This document shows, piece after piece, positions 56,781 to 64,000 of a stretch of DNA of 64,000 bases. The stretch covers positions 1,736,001 to 1,800,000 of the forward strand of contig NZ_CP047385.1 in assembly GCF_000807775.2 (NCBI RefSeq), given 5' to 3'. A model generated the notes under the pieces. That model did no database searches. It had not been told where the DNA came from and saw nothing but the letters and a program-made list of their open reading frames with translations. Every line of letters starts with the position of its first letter. The stretch's first letter is position 1. The DNA comes from Pandoraea fibrosis. GTDB taxonomy: Bacteria; Pseudomonadota; Gammaproteobacteria; Burkholderiales; Burkholderiaceae. The position numbers and the translations under genes were made by a program.

Positions 56781-58061
56781 ATGACATCGCCCGCCGCTAC
56801 CGATTCGATTGACAATCCGCGCCCCCGCGTCCGCCTGCTCGGACTCGCGATCTCTGCCCGCGCTTTCGAGATTCGCGATTTCCTGAGTCGAAGCGTCGTC
56901 ACCTTCGACTGGGTCGAGCTGGATGAGGCAGCGGCGCGTCGCATTCCCGGCATTCGTGGGCTCGACGATCCCGGGCTGCCGGTGTGTGAGTTTCCCGATG
57001 GCACCCGATTGTTCAATCCAAGCGTCGCAGACGTTGCCCGCCGGCTGGGATGGGTGGAAAAGCCTCGGCGACGGGCGTATGACGTGTCCATCTACGGTGC
57101 CGGGCCGGCCGGGTTGAGCGCGGCGGTGTATGCCGCTTCGGAAGGATTGAGCACGGTGCTGGTCGAGCGCGATGCGGTCGGGGGGCAGGCGGGCAACTCG
57201 TCGTTGATCGAGAACTACCTGGGGTTTCCGCAGGGGATCAGCGGTGGCGAACTCGCCGAGCGCGCCCGTCAGCAAGCCGTGCGCTTCGGTGCGGAAATTC
57301 TCCGGCTGCGCGAGGGGGTGTATGCCGTGTTCGCCGAGGGGGGCATTCATGTCGATCTGGCCGACGGGACACAGCTTTGCGCAAGCACCAACATCTGCGC
57401 GACCGGTATCGAGTGGCGGCGCCTTGGCCTGCCGGACGAAGCGCGGTTGCAGGGGTTGGGACTATTCTATGGTGCAGGCGCCAGCGAAGCCCCGATGTGT
57501 ACCGGCGAGACGGTGTATGTGGTCGGTGGCGGCAATTCGGCAGGGCAGGCCGCCATGCATCTGGCGGCCTACGCCCGCGAAGTTGTCATGCTGGTGCGCG
57601 GCGCACGCTTGGCCGACACGTTGTCCGATTACCTGATTCAGAAGATTCAGGGCACGTCCAACGTCCGGGTAGTCACGAGCTGCGAGGTGAGTGCGTTGCA
57701 TGGCGATCGCTTTTTGGAGGCGATCACGGTGCGCGAGCGCGAGAGTGGTGAGCAGCAGGTCTTGGCGACGCATCACCTGTTTGTCTGTATCGGTGGTCTG
57801 CCCAATACCGATTGGGCACGCGACACCGCGATCGCGCGCGATGGTTCCGGGTATCTCGTTACCGGACCGGATCTCACGCCGGCGATGTTGACGGCGGCGG
57901 GCTGGCCGCTCGCGCGTGCCCCGTTTCCGCTGGAAACGAGCGTGCCTGGTTCGTTCGCCGTGGGCGACGTGCGGCATGGCTCGATGAAGCGCGTCGCGTC
58001 CGCAGTGGGCGAAGGCGCAATGGCAGTCGCGTTTATCCATCAGCATCTCGCAACCTCTTGA
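56781..58061 (+). CDS. thioredoxin-reductase-like FAD oxidoreductase without CxxC
   Basis: 426 aa. A glutaredoxin-like N-domain (residues 17-90, RAFEIRDFLSRSVVTFDWVEL, in part) lacks an active CxxC. Then a TrxR-type flavoprotein follows: FAD site YGAGPAGLSAAVYAASEGL, GGQAGNSSLIENYLGFP and NAD(P) site VVGGGNSAGQAAMHLA. The redox pair CATC of true thioredoxin reductases is absent; that position reads GAGASEAPMCTGE, with a single Cys. It resembles the C-terminal part of fused response-regulator/TrxR proteins of actinobacteria, which are also found next to UBP zinc-finger genes. The electron acceptor is unknown. Confidence 0.85.
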   Translation: MTSPAATDSIDNPRPRVRLLGLAISARAFEIRDFLSRSVVTFDWVELDEAAARRIPGIRGLDDPGLPVCEFPDGTRLFNPSVADVARRLGWVEKPRRRAYDVSIYGAGPAGLSAAVYAASEGLSTVLVERDAVGGQAGNSSLIENYLGFPQGISGGELAERARQQAVRFGAEILRLREGVYAVFAEGGIHVDLADGTQLCASTNICATGIEWRRLGLPDEARLQGLGLFYGAGASEAPMCTGETVYVVGGGNSAGQAAMHLAAYAREVVMLVRGARLADTLSDYLIQKIQGTSNVRVVTSCEVSALHGDRFLEAITVRERESGEQQVLATHHLFVCIGGLPNTDWARDTAIARDGSGYLVTGPDLTPAMLTAAGWPLARAPFPLETSVPGSFAVGDVRHGSMKRVASAVGEGAMAVAFIHQHLATS

Positions 58062-58073
58062 GGAGAGATCGCC

Positions 58074-58382
58074 ATGTCCAAACGTTGCACGCATACCGAC
58101 AGCATTCAACACGTAACGCCCAGCGCACTCGGCTGCGAGGAGTGTCTGAAATCCGGTAGCCGCTGGGTGCATTTGCGGCTGTGCCGCACCTGCGGCCATG
58201 TGGGGTGCTGCGACGATTCGCCCAACCGCCACGCCAACGCGCACTTCCACGAAACCGGCCATCCGATCATCGAGGGCTACGACCCGCCGGAAGGTTGGGG
58301 CTGGTGTTATGTCGATCGCGTCATGCTGGATTTGGGTGACGATACGACGCCGCAAAACGGGCCGATTCCCCGCTACGTCTAA
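58074..58382 (+). CDS. UBP-type zinc-finger protein
   Basis: 102 aa, almost all one ZnF-UBP domain. Ligand candidates: CTH at the start, CEEC, CRTCGHVGCCDDS and HANAHFHETGH. In eukaryotes this fold binds the C-terminal Gly-Gly of ubiquitin; bacterial versions have unknown partners. It is 12 bases after the flavoprotein gene, a pairing seen in other phyla too. Confidence 0.9.
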   Translation: MSKRCTHTDSIQHVTPSALGCEECLKSGSRWVHLRLCRTCGHVGCCDDSPNRHANAHFHETGHPIIEGYDPPEGWGWCYVDRVMLDLGDDTTPQNGPIPRYV

Positions 58383-58404
58383 GTCACGATTCGAAGAGGA
58401 TCTC

Positions 58405-59049
58405 ATGCATCAAGCTGAAACCTCGGCGTTCGCCGATTCCGTGGATCCGCGCGACCCCTCGTTGCGCAGCGCCTCACTGGGTGATCTGTCGGCACGCAGT
58501 TTGCCGCGCCCCGAGAGCGTGACGGCGGTCATCGAGCATCATGTGCGAGCGCAGGCTGTCGCCGCCTACGAGGAATGGCTCAAGCGGATTGTGCCGATCG
58601 CGGAGCGATTCCCGGGTCATCGCGGGGTGCATGTCATTCGTCCCGTGTCGGGCTCGACGGTCTACACCGTGACGTTGCGTTTCGACTCGCTGGCGCATGC
58701 GGAGGATTGGTTTCAGTCGGACGCGCGGCAAACGTTGCTAAGCGAAGTGATGCCTTTTCTGGCGAGTGACGAGCGGCGTCAGACAGTGACCGGACTCGAG
58801 TTCTGGTTTCACCCGACACCGGGGCAAAAGCCTGCCAGGCGCTACAAGCAGTTTCTGCTGACGCTGTCGGTGATCTTTCCGCTCACGGTGGTCGTGCCGC
58901 TTCCCGTGCATTGGCTGGCGTCCAGCCTGCCCTGGCTGACCAATACGATCCTCGCGAAACTCGTGGTCGCCGCCATCATCGTCGGGTTGATGACCTATGT
59001 CATCATGCCGCGTGTAACGCGCCTCGCGTCACGATGGCTGTATGAATGA
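58405..59049 (+). CDS. ABM-domain protein with C-terminal membrane anchor
   Basis: 214 aa. Residues about 40-140 form an antibiotic biosynthesis monooxygenase (ABM)-like ferredoxin fold (EHHVRAQAVAAYEEWLKRI, in part, then FPGHRGVHVIRP and FDSLAHAEDWFQS). Two membrane helices follow (LLTLSVIFPLTVVVPLPVHWL and LAKLVVAAIIVGLMTYVIMP). Start at 58405 with GAAGAGGA upstream. Last gene of the operon. ABM proteins degrade or oxidise heme or quinones in known cases; here the role is unknown. Confidence 0.85.
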   Translation: MHQAETSAFADSVDPRDPSLRSASLGDLSARSLPRPESVTAVIEHHVRAQAVAAYEEWLKRIVPIAERFPGHRGVHVIRPVSGSTVYTVTLRFDSLAHAEDWFQSDARQTLLSEVMPFLASDERRQTVTGLEFWFHPTPGQKPARRYKQFLLTLSVIFPLTVVVPLPVHWLASSLPWLTNTILAKLVVAAIIVGLMTYVIMPRVTRLASRWLYE

Positions 59050-59058
59050 CGCGAGGCG

Positions 59059-59076
59059 CGTTTCGGGAAACGTTTT
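59059..59076 (+). terminator. weak terminator after the LysR-controlled operon
   Basis: CGTTT and AAACG form a 5-bp stem (loop CGGG) followed by TTTT, 9 bases after the last stop. Confidence 0.35.
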
Positions 59077-59128
59077 GAACGACTACGCTTCCCGGAGCGC
59101 CCCTCGCGGGCCCCACATCACGTCGGTA

Positions 59129-60703
59129 TTATGCTGGCTTTAGCGCGCCGTCGACCAGACGCCACAAACCGAGCGGATTATTCTGGCGCAACGCTTCCGG
59201 CAGCAGCGCGTCGGGCAGATCCTGATAGCACACCGGGCGCAGGAACCGGTCGATGGCGGTCGCGCCCACCGATGTGAACATCGCGTTCGACGTGGCCGGG
59301 AACGGGCCGCCGTGCACCATCGCATGACACACCTCCACGCCGGTCGGAAAGCCGTTCGCGAGAATGCGTCCGGCGCGGCGCTCCAGACTCGGCAGCAAGC
59401 GGCGTGCCGTAGCGGTGTCGCCTGCATCGAGTTGCAGCGTTGCCGTGAGCTGGCCTTCCAGACGCTCGGTAATCGCAATCATCTCGTCGACCGTATCGCA
59501 GGCGATCACGACCGATGCCGGGCCGAAGACTTCGTCGTGCAGTGCCGGCGTGGCGAGAAACGCGGCCGCCGTCGTGCGGAAGAGGGCGGCTTGCCCCTGA
59601 CATCCACTGCCGGCCTGACCACGCGCAAGCACCGACACGTTCGGTTCGTCGGCCAGTCGCGCCACGCCCTTGTCGTAGGCCTGATGAATGCCCGGCGTGA
59701 GCATCGTGCCAGCGGCCTTTGCCGTGAGCGCCTCGGTCGCGGTGCGGCAGAAGCGTTCGAGCGCGTCACCTGTCATGCCGAGCACCAGACCGGGGTTCGT
59801 GCAGAACTGACCGACACCCATCGTCAGCGAATCGACGAAGCCCCTGGCAATCGCGTCGCCGCGTGCCGCAAGCGCTTCGGGCAACAGATAGACCGGGTTG
59901 ATGCTGCTCATCTCGGCATACACGGGGATCGGTATGGCACGCGTCTGAGCGATGCGTTGCAATGCGAGCCCACCGTTACGCGACCCTGTGAAGCCCACAG
60001 CGGCGATCGCCGGATGCGCGACGAGCGCTTCGCCCACGGCACGCTCGCCGACCAGCAACGAGAACACGCCCTCGGGCAGTCCGAGTTTTTGCACCGCAGA
60101 CCGCACGGCGCGAGCGACAAGTTCCGACGTGCCCAGATGGGCCGAATGCGCTTTGACGATCACCGGGCAGCCGGCAGCAAATGCCGATGCCGTATCGCCG
60201 CCCGCCACCGAGAACGCCAATGGGAAGTTACTTGCGCCAAAGACGGCAACGGGACCAAGACCGATCTTCGCCAGACGCAAATCGCTGCGTGGCAGCGGTT
60301 CGCGCGCGGGCTGTGCGGGGTCGATGGTCGCGCCGAGGAAATGACCGTCGCGGACCACGCGGGCAAACATCCGCAATTGACCGACGGTTCGCCCGCGCTC
60401 ACCTTGCAGGCGAGCGACTGGTAAGCCGGTCTCGGCATGCGCGCGCTCGATGAGGGCGTCGCCCAGATCGAGAATCGCCTGTGCCACGGCTTCGAGAAAC
60501 TCGGCGCGCTTGGCCAGCGGCGCCGCACGGAACGGATCGAACGCGGCCCCCGCCAACTGGCATGCGCGCTCGACGTCCTGCACGGTGCCTGCACCGAACA
60601 CCGGTGTCAGCCGCTCGCCGCGCGACGGATCGAACGCCTCGAGCGTTCCCGCACTGCCGCGCACGTCGGTGCGACCTATCAACATCTCGCCGGTGATCTG
60701 CAT
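59129..60703 (-). CDS. alpha-ketoglutaric semialdehyde dehydrogenase
   Basis: Oxidises 2,5-dioxopentanoate to 2-oxoglutarate, the last step of the hexarate route. Aldehyde dehydrogenase fold, 524 aa. The catalytic Glu is in [10 protein letters not shown] and the Cys in [10 protein letters not shown]; the NAD site is [29 protein letters not shown] is diagnostic of the KGSADH group. It is 11 bases after kdgD on the same strand, so the two form an operon. Confidence 0.93.
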   Translation of the reverse strand: MQITGEMLIGRTDVRGSAGTLEAFDPSRGERLTPVFGAGTVQDVERACQLAGAAFDPFRAAPLAKRAEFLEAVAQAILDLGDALIERAHAETGLPVARLQGERGRTVGQLRMFARVVRDGHFLGATIDPAQPAREPLPRSDLRLAKIGLGPVAVFGASNFPLAFSVAGGDTASAFAAGCPVIVKAHSAHLGTSELVARAVRSAVQKLGLPEGVFSLLVGERAVGEALVAHPAIAAVGFTGSRNGGLALQRIAQTRAIPIPVYAEMSSINPVYLLPEALAARGDAIARGFVDSLTMGVGQFCTNPGLVLGMTGDALERFCRTATEALTAKAAGTMLTPGIHQAYDKGVARLADEPNVSVLARGQAGSGCQGQAALFRTTAAAFLATPALHDEVFGPASVVIACDTVDEMIAITERLEGQLTATLQLDAGDTATARRLLPSLERRAGRILANGFPTGVEVCHAMVHGGPFPATSNAMFTSVGATAIDRFLRPVCYQDLPDALLPEALRQNNPLGLWRLVDGALKPA

Positions 60704-60714
60704 GCGAACTCTCC

Positions 60715-61626
60715 TTAGCCTTCGACTTTCTTGATCAACGCATCGAGCGCGTCGAGTTCATCCGGCAACAGGTCGGTCAGCGGCGCACGCACCGGACCGG
60801 CGTCGTGACCGACGAGCTTGGCACCCGCCTTGACGATGCTCACGGCGTAACCCGCGCGGCGATTGCGAATCTCCAGATACGGCAGGAAGAACGTATCGAG
60901 CAGATGGCCCATCGTCTCCTGATCGTTTTCGCACACGGCGCGATAGAACGTCATCGCGGTCTTCGGAATGAAGTTGAAGACCGCCGACGAGTACACCGGC
61001 ACGCCCAGCGCACGATAGGCGGCGGCATAGACCTCAGCGGTCGGCAGACCTCCCAGATAGGAGAAGCGATCGCCCATGCGGCGGCGGACTTGTACCATGC
61101 GCTCGATGTCGCCCACGCCGTCCTTGAAGCCGATCAGGTTCGGGCACTTCTCGGCCAGCCGTTCAAGCTGGTCGGCGCCCAGCTTCGAGTTGGCGCGGTT
61201 GTAGACGATCACGCCGATGTTCACCGCACGGCAGACCTGTTCGACGTGAGCGGCAATGCCGTCCAGGCTCGCTTCGGTCAGGTAGTGCGGCATGAGCAGC
61301 ACGCCCTTGGCGCCAAGGCGCTCGGCTTCCCGCGCGTAATCGATGGCCATGCGCGTCGGACCACCCGCGCCGGCCAGAATCGGCACCTTGCCTGCGCAGG
61401 TGTCGACCGCCGTCTTGATCACGGCGCTGTAGTCCTGCGGCGTGAGCGAGAAGAATTCGCCCGTGCCGCCCGCCGCGAAGAGCGCCGTCGCGCCGAACGG
61501 TGCCAGCCACTCCAGACGCGCCGCATAGCCGCGCGCATTGAAGTCGCCATTGGCGTCGAAGTCGGTCACGGGAAAAGACAACAAGCCGTCGGAGACGATC
61601 TGCTTGAGTTCTTGAGGTGCAGTCAT
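60715..61626 (-). CDS. kdgD: 5-dehydro-4-deoxyglucarate dehydratase
   Basis: Converts 5-dehydro-4-deoxyglucarate to 2,5-dioxopentanoate with loss of water and CO2. DHDPS-type TIM barrel, 303 aa. The Schiff-base Lys is in [11 protein letters not shown] and the Tyr in [10 protein letters not shown]; the substrate loop AGAGGPT is present. It is the first gene of the minus-strand operon and divergent from garD. Confidence 0.94.
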   Translation of the reverse strand: MTAPQELKQIVSDGLLSFPVTDFDANGDFNARGYAARLEWLAPFGATALFAAGGTGEFFSLTPQDYSAVIKTAVDTCAGKVPILAGAGGPTRMAIDYAREAERLGAKGVLLMPHYLTEASLDGIAAHVEQVCRAVNIGVIVYNRANSKLGADQLERLAEKCPNLIGFKDGVGDIERMVQVRRRMGDRFSYLGGLPTAEVYAAAYRALGVPVYSSAVFNFIPKTAMTFYRAVCENDQETMGHLLDTFFLPYLEIRNRRAGYAVSIVKAGAKLVGHDAGPVRAPLTDLLPDELDALDALIKKVEG

Positions 61627-61706
61627 TTCAAGAGTTCCTGTCGGCCGAAGGGCCGGATTCGATGATGAAAAAGGGCGCTCAACCAGCGCTTGGCGCTGAG
61701 TTATAT

Positions 61707-61719
61707 GTCATCGTATAAC
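61707..61719. promoter_or_regulatory. operator GTCAT-CGT-ATAAC before kdgD
   Basis: Matches the GTCAT-N3-ATGAC sites at 45247 and 45436 with one mismatch; AT flanks extend the symmetry (ATGTCAT / ATAACAT). On the minus strand it covers the -10 of kdgD. Confidence 0.6.
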
Positions 61720-61738
61720 ATGTGATGAGGTCGGACAA
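61710..61738 (-). promoter_or_regulatory. promoter of kdgD
   Basis: On the minus strand TTGTCC (61733-61738), 17-bp spacer, TACGAT (61710-61715). The -10 lies in the operator, as at the ABC importer promoter. About 84 bases before the kdgD start. Confidence 0.5.
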
Positions 61739-61828
61739 GAGGGTGGATGTTGGAATGGCAGTGGGATAAACCCGCAAAAGGCAGAGAAAGGGTTTATCCC
61801 GATTCCGTCAACGCCCTCGGGACACGCC

Positions 61829-61834
61829 TATAAT
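61829..61834 (+). promoter_or_regulatory. -10 of garD
   Basis: Perfect TATAAT; no good -35 seen 16-18 bases upstream. Predicted start near 61841, about 150 bases before garD. An ATGAC half site of the operator type lies just downstream (61853-61857). Confidence 0.5.
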
Positions 61835-61992
61835 GGCGCCTCAAGAGGTATGATGACGCATAAGTGACGGGGGGTTGAACCCACGTCAACGACGGTCAAA
61901 GGGAACGGGGCTTACGCGTTCAGGCGTGCGACAAATCGACGGCGTTCGCAAGCGTCGCATCGCGTCTCGTGAGGACAGCAGGAGGGGAAGAA

Positions 61993-63588
61993 GTGAGCAA
62001 CATGGCATCGAAGTCGAATACGGAAGCGCCCAACGATATGCCGCGCTACATCCGGATGCAGGCGGAGGATAACGTCGCCATCGTCGTGAATGACGGTGGT
62101 TTGGCTGCGGGGCGCCAGTTTGCGGACGGGCTCACGCTCGTTGACGCGGTTCCGCAAGGGCACAAGGTCGCGCTGGTGAATCTGGCCGAGGGCGCCGCGG
62201 TGGTGCGCTACGGCGTGGTGATCGGCTACGCTGCGCGGGCGCTCCCCGCGGGTAGCTGGGTCAACGAGCGCAATCTGAACATGCCCGAAGCGCCGTCGCT
62301 GGATCGTCTGCCGATCGGCACGCGCGTGAACGCAGCGTTACCGCCGCTCGAGGGCTTCACGTTTCAGGGCTATCGCAACGCCGACGGCTCGGTCGGCACC
62401 CGCAACATCCTCGCGATCACGACCACGGTGCAATGTGTAGCCGGGGTGGTCGAATTTGCCGTCAAACGCATCAAGGACACGCTGCTGCCGCAGTATCCGA
62501 ACGTCGACGACGTGGTCGCGCTGGAGCACACCTACGGCTGCGGTGTCGCGATCGATGCCCCGGACGCGATCGTGCCGATTCGCACGTTGCGCAATATCGC
62601 CACGAATCCGAATTTCGGCGGCGAGGTGATGGTCGTGAGTCTGGGTTGCGAGAAGCTCCAGCCGGAGCGCCTTTTGCCGGCGGGCAGCATCCCCATCGGC
62701 AGTGCCGGGGAGGATGGCAAGCCAGACACCGTTTGCCTGCAAGACGATGCGCACGTCGGCTTCCTCTCGATGATCGATTCGATTCTCGCGATGGCCCGCA
62801 CACATCTGGAGCGGCTCAACGCACGGCAACGAGAGACGGTGCCGGCCTCTGAGCTGATCGTCGGTGTGCAGTGCGGCGGCAGCGACGCGTTCTCCGGCGT
62901 GACCGCGAACCCGGCCGTAGGCTTCGCCACGGACCTGCTGGTGCGCGCGGGCGCGACGGTCATGTTCTCCGAAGTGACGGAAGTGCGCGATGGGATCGAT
63001 CAACTCACGTCACGCGCCGCCACGCCGGAAGTGGCGCAAGCGATGATTCGCGAGATGGCCTGGTACGACGCGTATCTCGAGCGCGGCCGCGTGGACCGCA
63101 GCGCCAATACGACACCGGGCAACAAGCGCGGCGGCTTGTCGAATATCGTCGAAAAAGCGATGGGATCGATCGTGAAGTCGGGCACCGGGCCGATTCACGG
63201 TGTCGTCGCGCCGGGCGCCAAGCTCGATCGTTCGCATCAGCGTGGACTGATTTACGCCGCAACGCCGGCGAGCGACTTCATCTGCGGCACGCTGCAACTC
63301 GCCGCGGGTATCAATCTGCACGTCTTCACGACGGGCCGCGGGACCCCCTATGGGTTGGCTGAGGTGCCCGTCATCAAGGTGGCGACGCGCTCCGATCTGG
63401 CGCGCCGCTGGCACGATCTGATGGATGTCGACGCGGGCCGCATCGCCACGGGCGAGGCCACGATCGAAGACATCGGCTGGCAGCTCTTTCACCTGATGCT
63501 CGAGGTGGCGAGCGGCGAAAAGACATGGGCCGAGCGATGGGGGCTGCACAACGCACTGACGCTGTTCAACCCTGCGCCGGTGACCTGA
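61993..63588 (+). CDS. garD: D-galactarate dehydratase
   Basis: Dehydrates D-galactarate (mucate) to 5-dehydro-4-deoxyglucarate. N-terminal SAF domain ([18 protein letters not shown], then GWVIGYA-type [17 protein letters not shown]), followed by the UxaA/GarD catalytic domain: [56 protein letters not shown] and GRGTPYGL. The end FNPAPVT equals that of E. coli GarD. The start is a GTG at 61993, with AGGAGGGG 5 bases upstream; an ATG at 62002 is also in frame. 531 aa. Confidence 0.95.
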   Translation: MSNMASKSNTEAPNDMPRYIRMQAEDNVAIVVNDGGLAAGRQFADGLTLVDAVPQGHKVALVNLAEGAAVVRYGVVIGYAARALPAGSWVNERNLNMPEAPSLDRLPIGTRVNAALPPLEGFTFQGYRNADGSVGTRNILAITTTVQCVAGVVEFAVKRIKDTLLPQYPNVDDVVALEHTYGCGVAIDAPDAIVPIRTLRNIATNPNFGGEVMVVSLGCEKLQPERLLPAGSIPIGSAGEDGKPDTVCLQDDAHVGFLSMIDSILAMARTHLERLNARQRETVPASELIVGVQCGGSDAFSGVTANPAVGFATDLLVRAGATVMFSEVTEVRDGIDQLTSRAATPEVAQAMIREMAWYDAYLERGRVDRSANTTPGNKRGGLSNIVEKAMGSIVKSGTGPIHGVVAPGAKLDRSHQRGLIYAATPASDFICGTLQLAAGINLHVFTTGRGTPYGLAEVPVIKVATRSDLARRWHDLMDVDAGRIATGEATIEDIGWQLFHLMLEVASGEKTWAERWGLHNALTLFNPAPVT

Positions 63589-63605
63589 CCCGGCGGGGGG
63601 GGGCT

Positions 63606-64000
63606 TCAGAGTTCGGCCTGCGTCTGCGCCAGTCCGAACTCGAGCATGGCCGGCACGAAGCAATGATTGAGCGTGTCGCGGCGCGAGAGCTTGGTGAGGA
63701 CATACCGACGGAACGGGGTGAGCGTGGCCCAGTCCCCGATGTCGGGTGGCAGCAGATCCGCCAACTCACATTGCCTGAGCAATCCCGGCGGCAACGCATT
63801 CGAGTCCTGCCATGCCGTAGGCGCCGGATCGACGCTGCGCTCGACCGCTTGCCCGAGATGGTCGCGGGCAATCTCGTCGAGGCGTGCGGCGAAATCATCG
63901 TCGCCCGGCACACATGACGCCAGTGTCTCGCGAGCTTCCTGAGGCAGCCGCTGCCAATCGGCCAGCGACAGATGCTGGCCGTTGCGGTCCAGGTTGAAGC
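63606..64000 (-). CDS. partial gene, possible nitrate-reductase-associated protein
   Basis: The frame is open to the right edge, so the N-terminus lies outside the window; 130 residues are visible. It begins FNLDRNGQHLSLADWQRLP at the edge and ends ALEFGL-type MLEFGLAQTQAEL. The pattern 'LD..G..LSL..WQ.LP..AR..LA' resembles the small Nitr_red_assoc family, but I am not sure. A GTG at 63911 is in frame, but the conserved part starts before it. It converges with garD with 17 bases between stops. Confidence 0.45.
   Translation of the reverse strand, partial: FNLDRNGQHLSLADWQRLPQEARETLASCVPGDDDFAARLDEIARDHLGQAVERSVDPAPTAWQDSNALPPGLLRQCELADLLPPDIGDWATLTPFRRYVLTKLSRRDTLNHCFVPAMLEFGLAQTQAEL

Larger units (their letters stand above)
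61627..61992. other. 366-bp divergent control region kdgD / garD
   Basis: It holds a promoter pair and the dyad at 61707-61719. A half site ATGAC lies at 61853-61857, just past the garD -10. No other gene is seen here. Confidence 0.7.

Noticed and set aside
29..64000. Insertion sequences or prophage genes
   Set aside because: No transposase, integrase or phage structural protein is encoded anywhere in the window.

Overview
The window looks like chromosome of a GC-rich betaproteobacterium of the order Burkholderiales. Gene order and protein style are close to Burkholderia, Ralstonia and Pandoraea, with Pandoraea my best guess; the genus is inferred. Evidence includes the block yceD-rpmF-plsX-fabH-fabD-fabG-acpP-fabF-rpoE-rseA-rseB-mucD-lepA-lepB-rnc-era-recO-pdxJ-acpS-nagZ, an EF-P with Arg32 beside its rhamnosyltransferase EarP, and a 'porin_4'-type general porin. 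No phage, transposon or CRISPR array is visible.

Layout. 0-2.8 kb: molybdenum cofactor genes on the minus strand (moaA, an unknown exported protein, mobA). 3-6.4 kb: rne. 7-10.2 kb: rluC, a HAD phosphatase, a small Rieske protein and an S49 peptidase. 10.3-11.6 kb: an RsmI-like methyltransferase and Maf. 11.7-18.5 kb: large-subunit protein L32 and fatty-acid synthesis, with two terminator-like hairpins placed just after rpmF and acpP. 18.7-22.7 kb: the sigma-E/AlgU envelope stress operon. 23-31.5 kb: lepA to nagZ. 31.6-36.1 kb: efp, earP, uvrC. 36.2-38.8 kb: a potassium channel, pgsA and three tRNAs (Gly, Gly, Cys).

From 38.9 kb the content becomes accessory. At 38.9-41.6 kb are an exported hydrolase, an AraC regulator and a PPOX flavoprotein. 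A hexaric (sugar) acid regulon lies in two pieces. At 41.6-49.6 kb are a FadR-type regulator, a porin, a glucarate dehydratase-family enzyme and a divergent four-gene ABC importer. At 59.1-63.6 kb are alpha-ketoglutaric semialdehyde dehydrogenase, kdgD and garD. Both divergent promoter regions carry a 13-bp dyad of the form GTCAT-N3-ATGAC placed over a -10 element, so the two pieces are probably one regulon taking glucarate and galactarate to 2-oxoglutarate.

Between those pieces are an ECF sigma/anti-sigma pair with a small exported repeat lipoprotein-like protein (49.8-51.9 kb), and a LysR-controlled eight-gene operon (51.9-59.0 kb). That operon holds a YcaC-like hydrolase, a XapX membrane protein, an amidohydrolase with a Cys/His-rich tail, a DoxX membrane protein, a small acetyltransferase, a thioredoxin-reductase-like flavoprotein without CxxC, a UBP-type zinc finger protein and a membrane-anchored ABM-domain protein. 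It is the best candidate here for an undescribed system. The right edge cuts a gene that may be a nitrate-reductase-associated protein.
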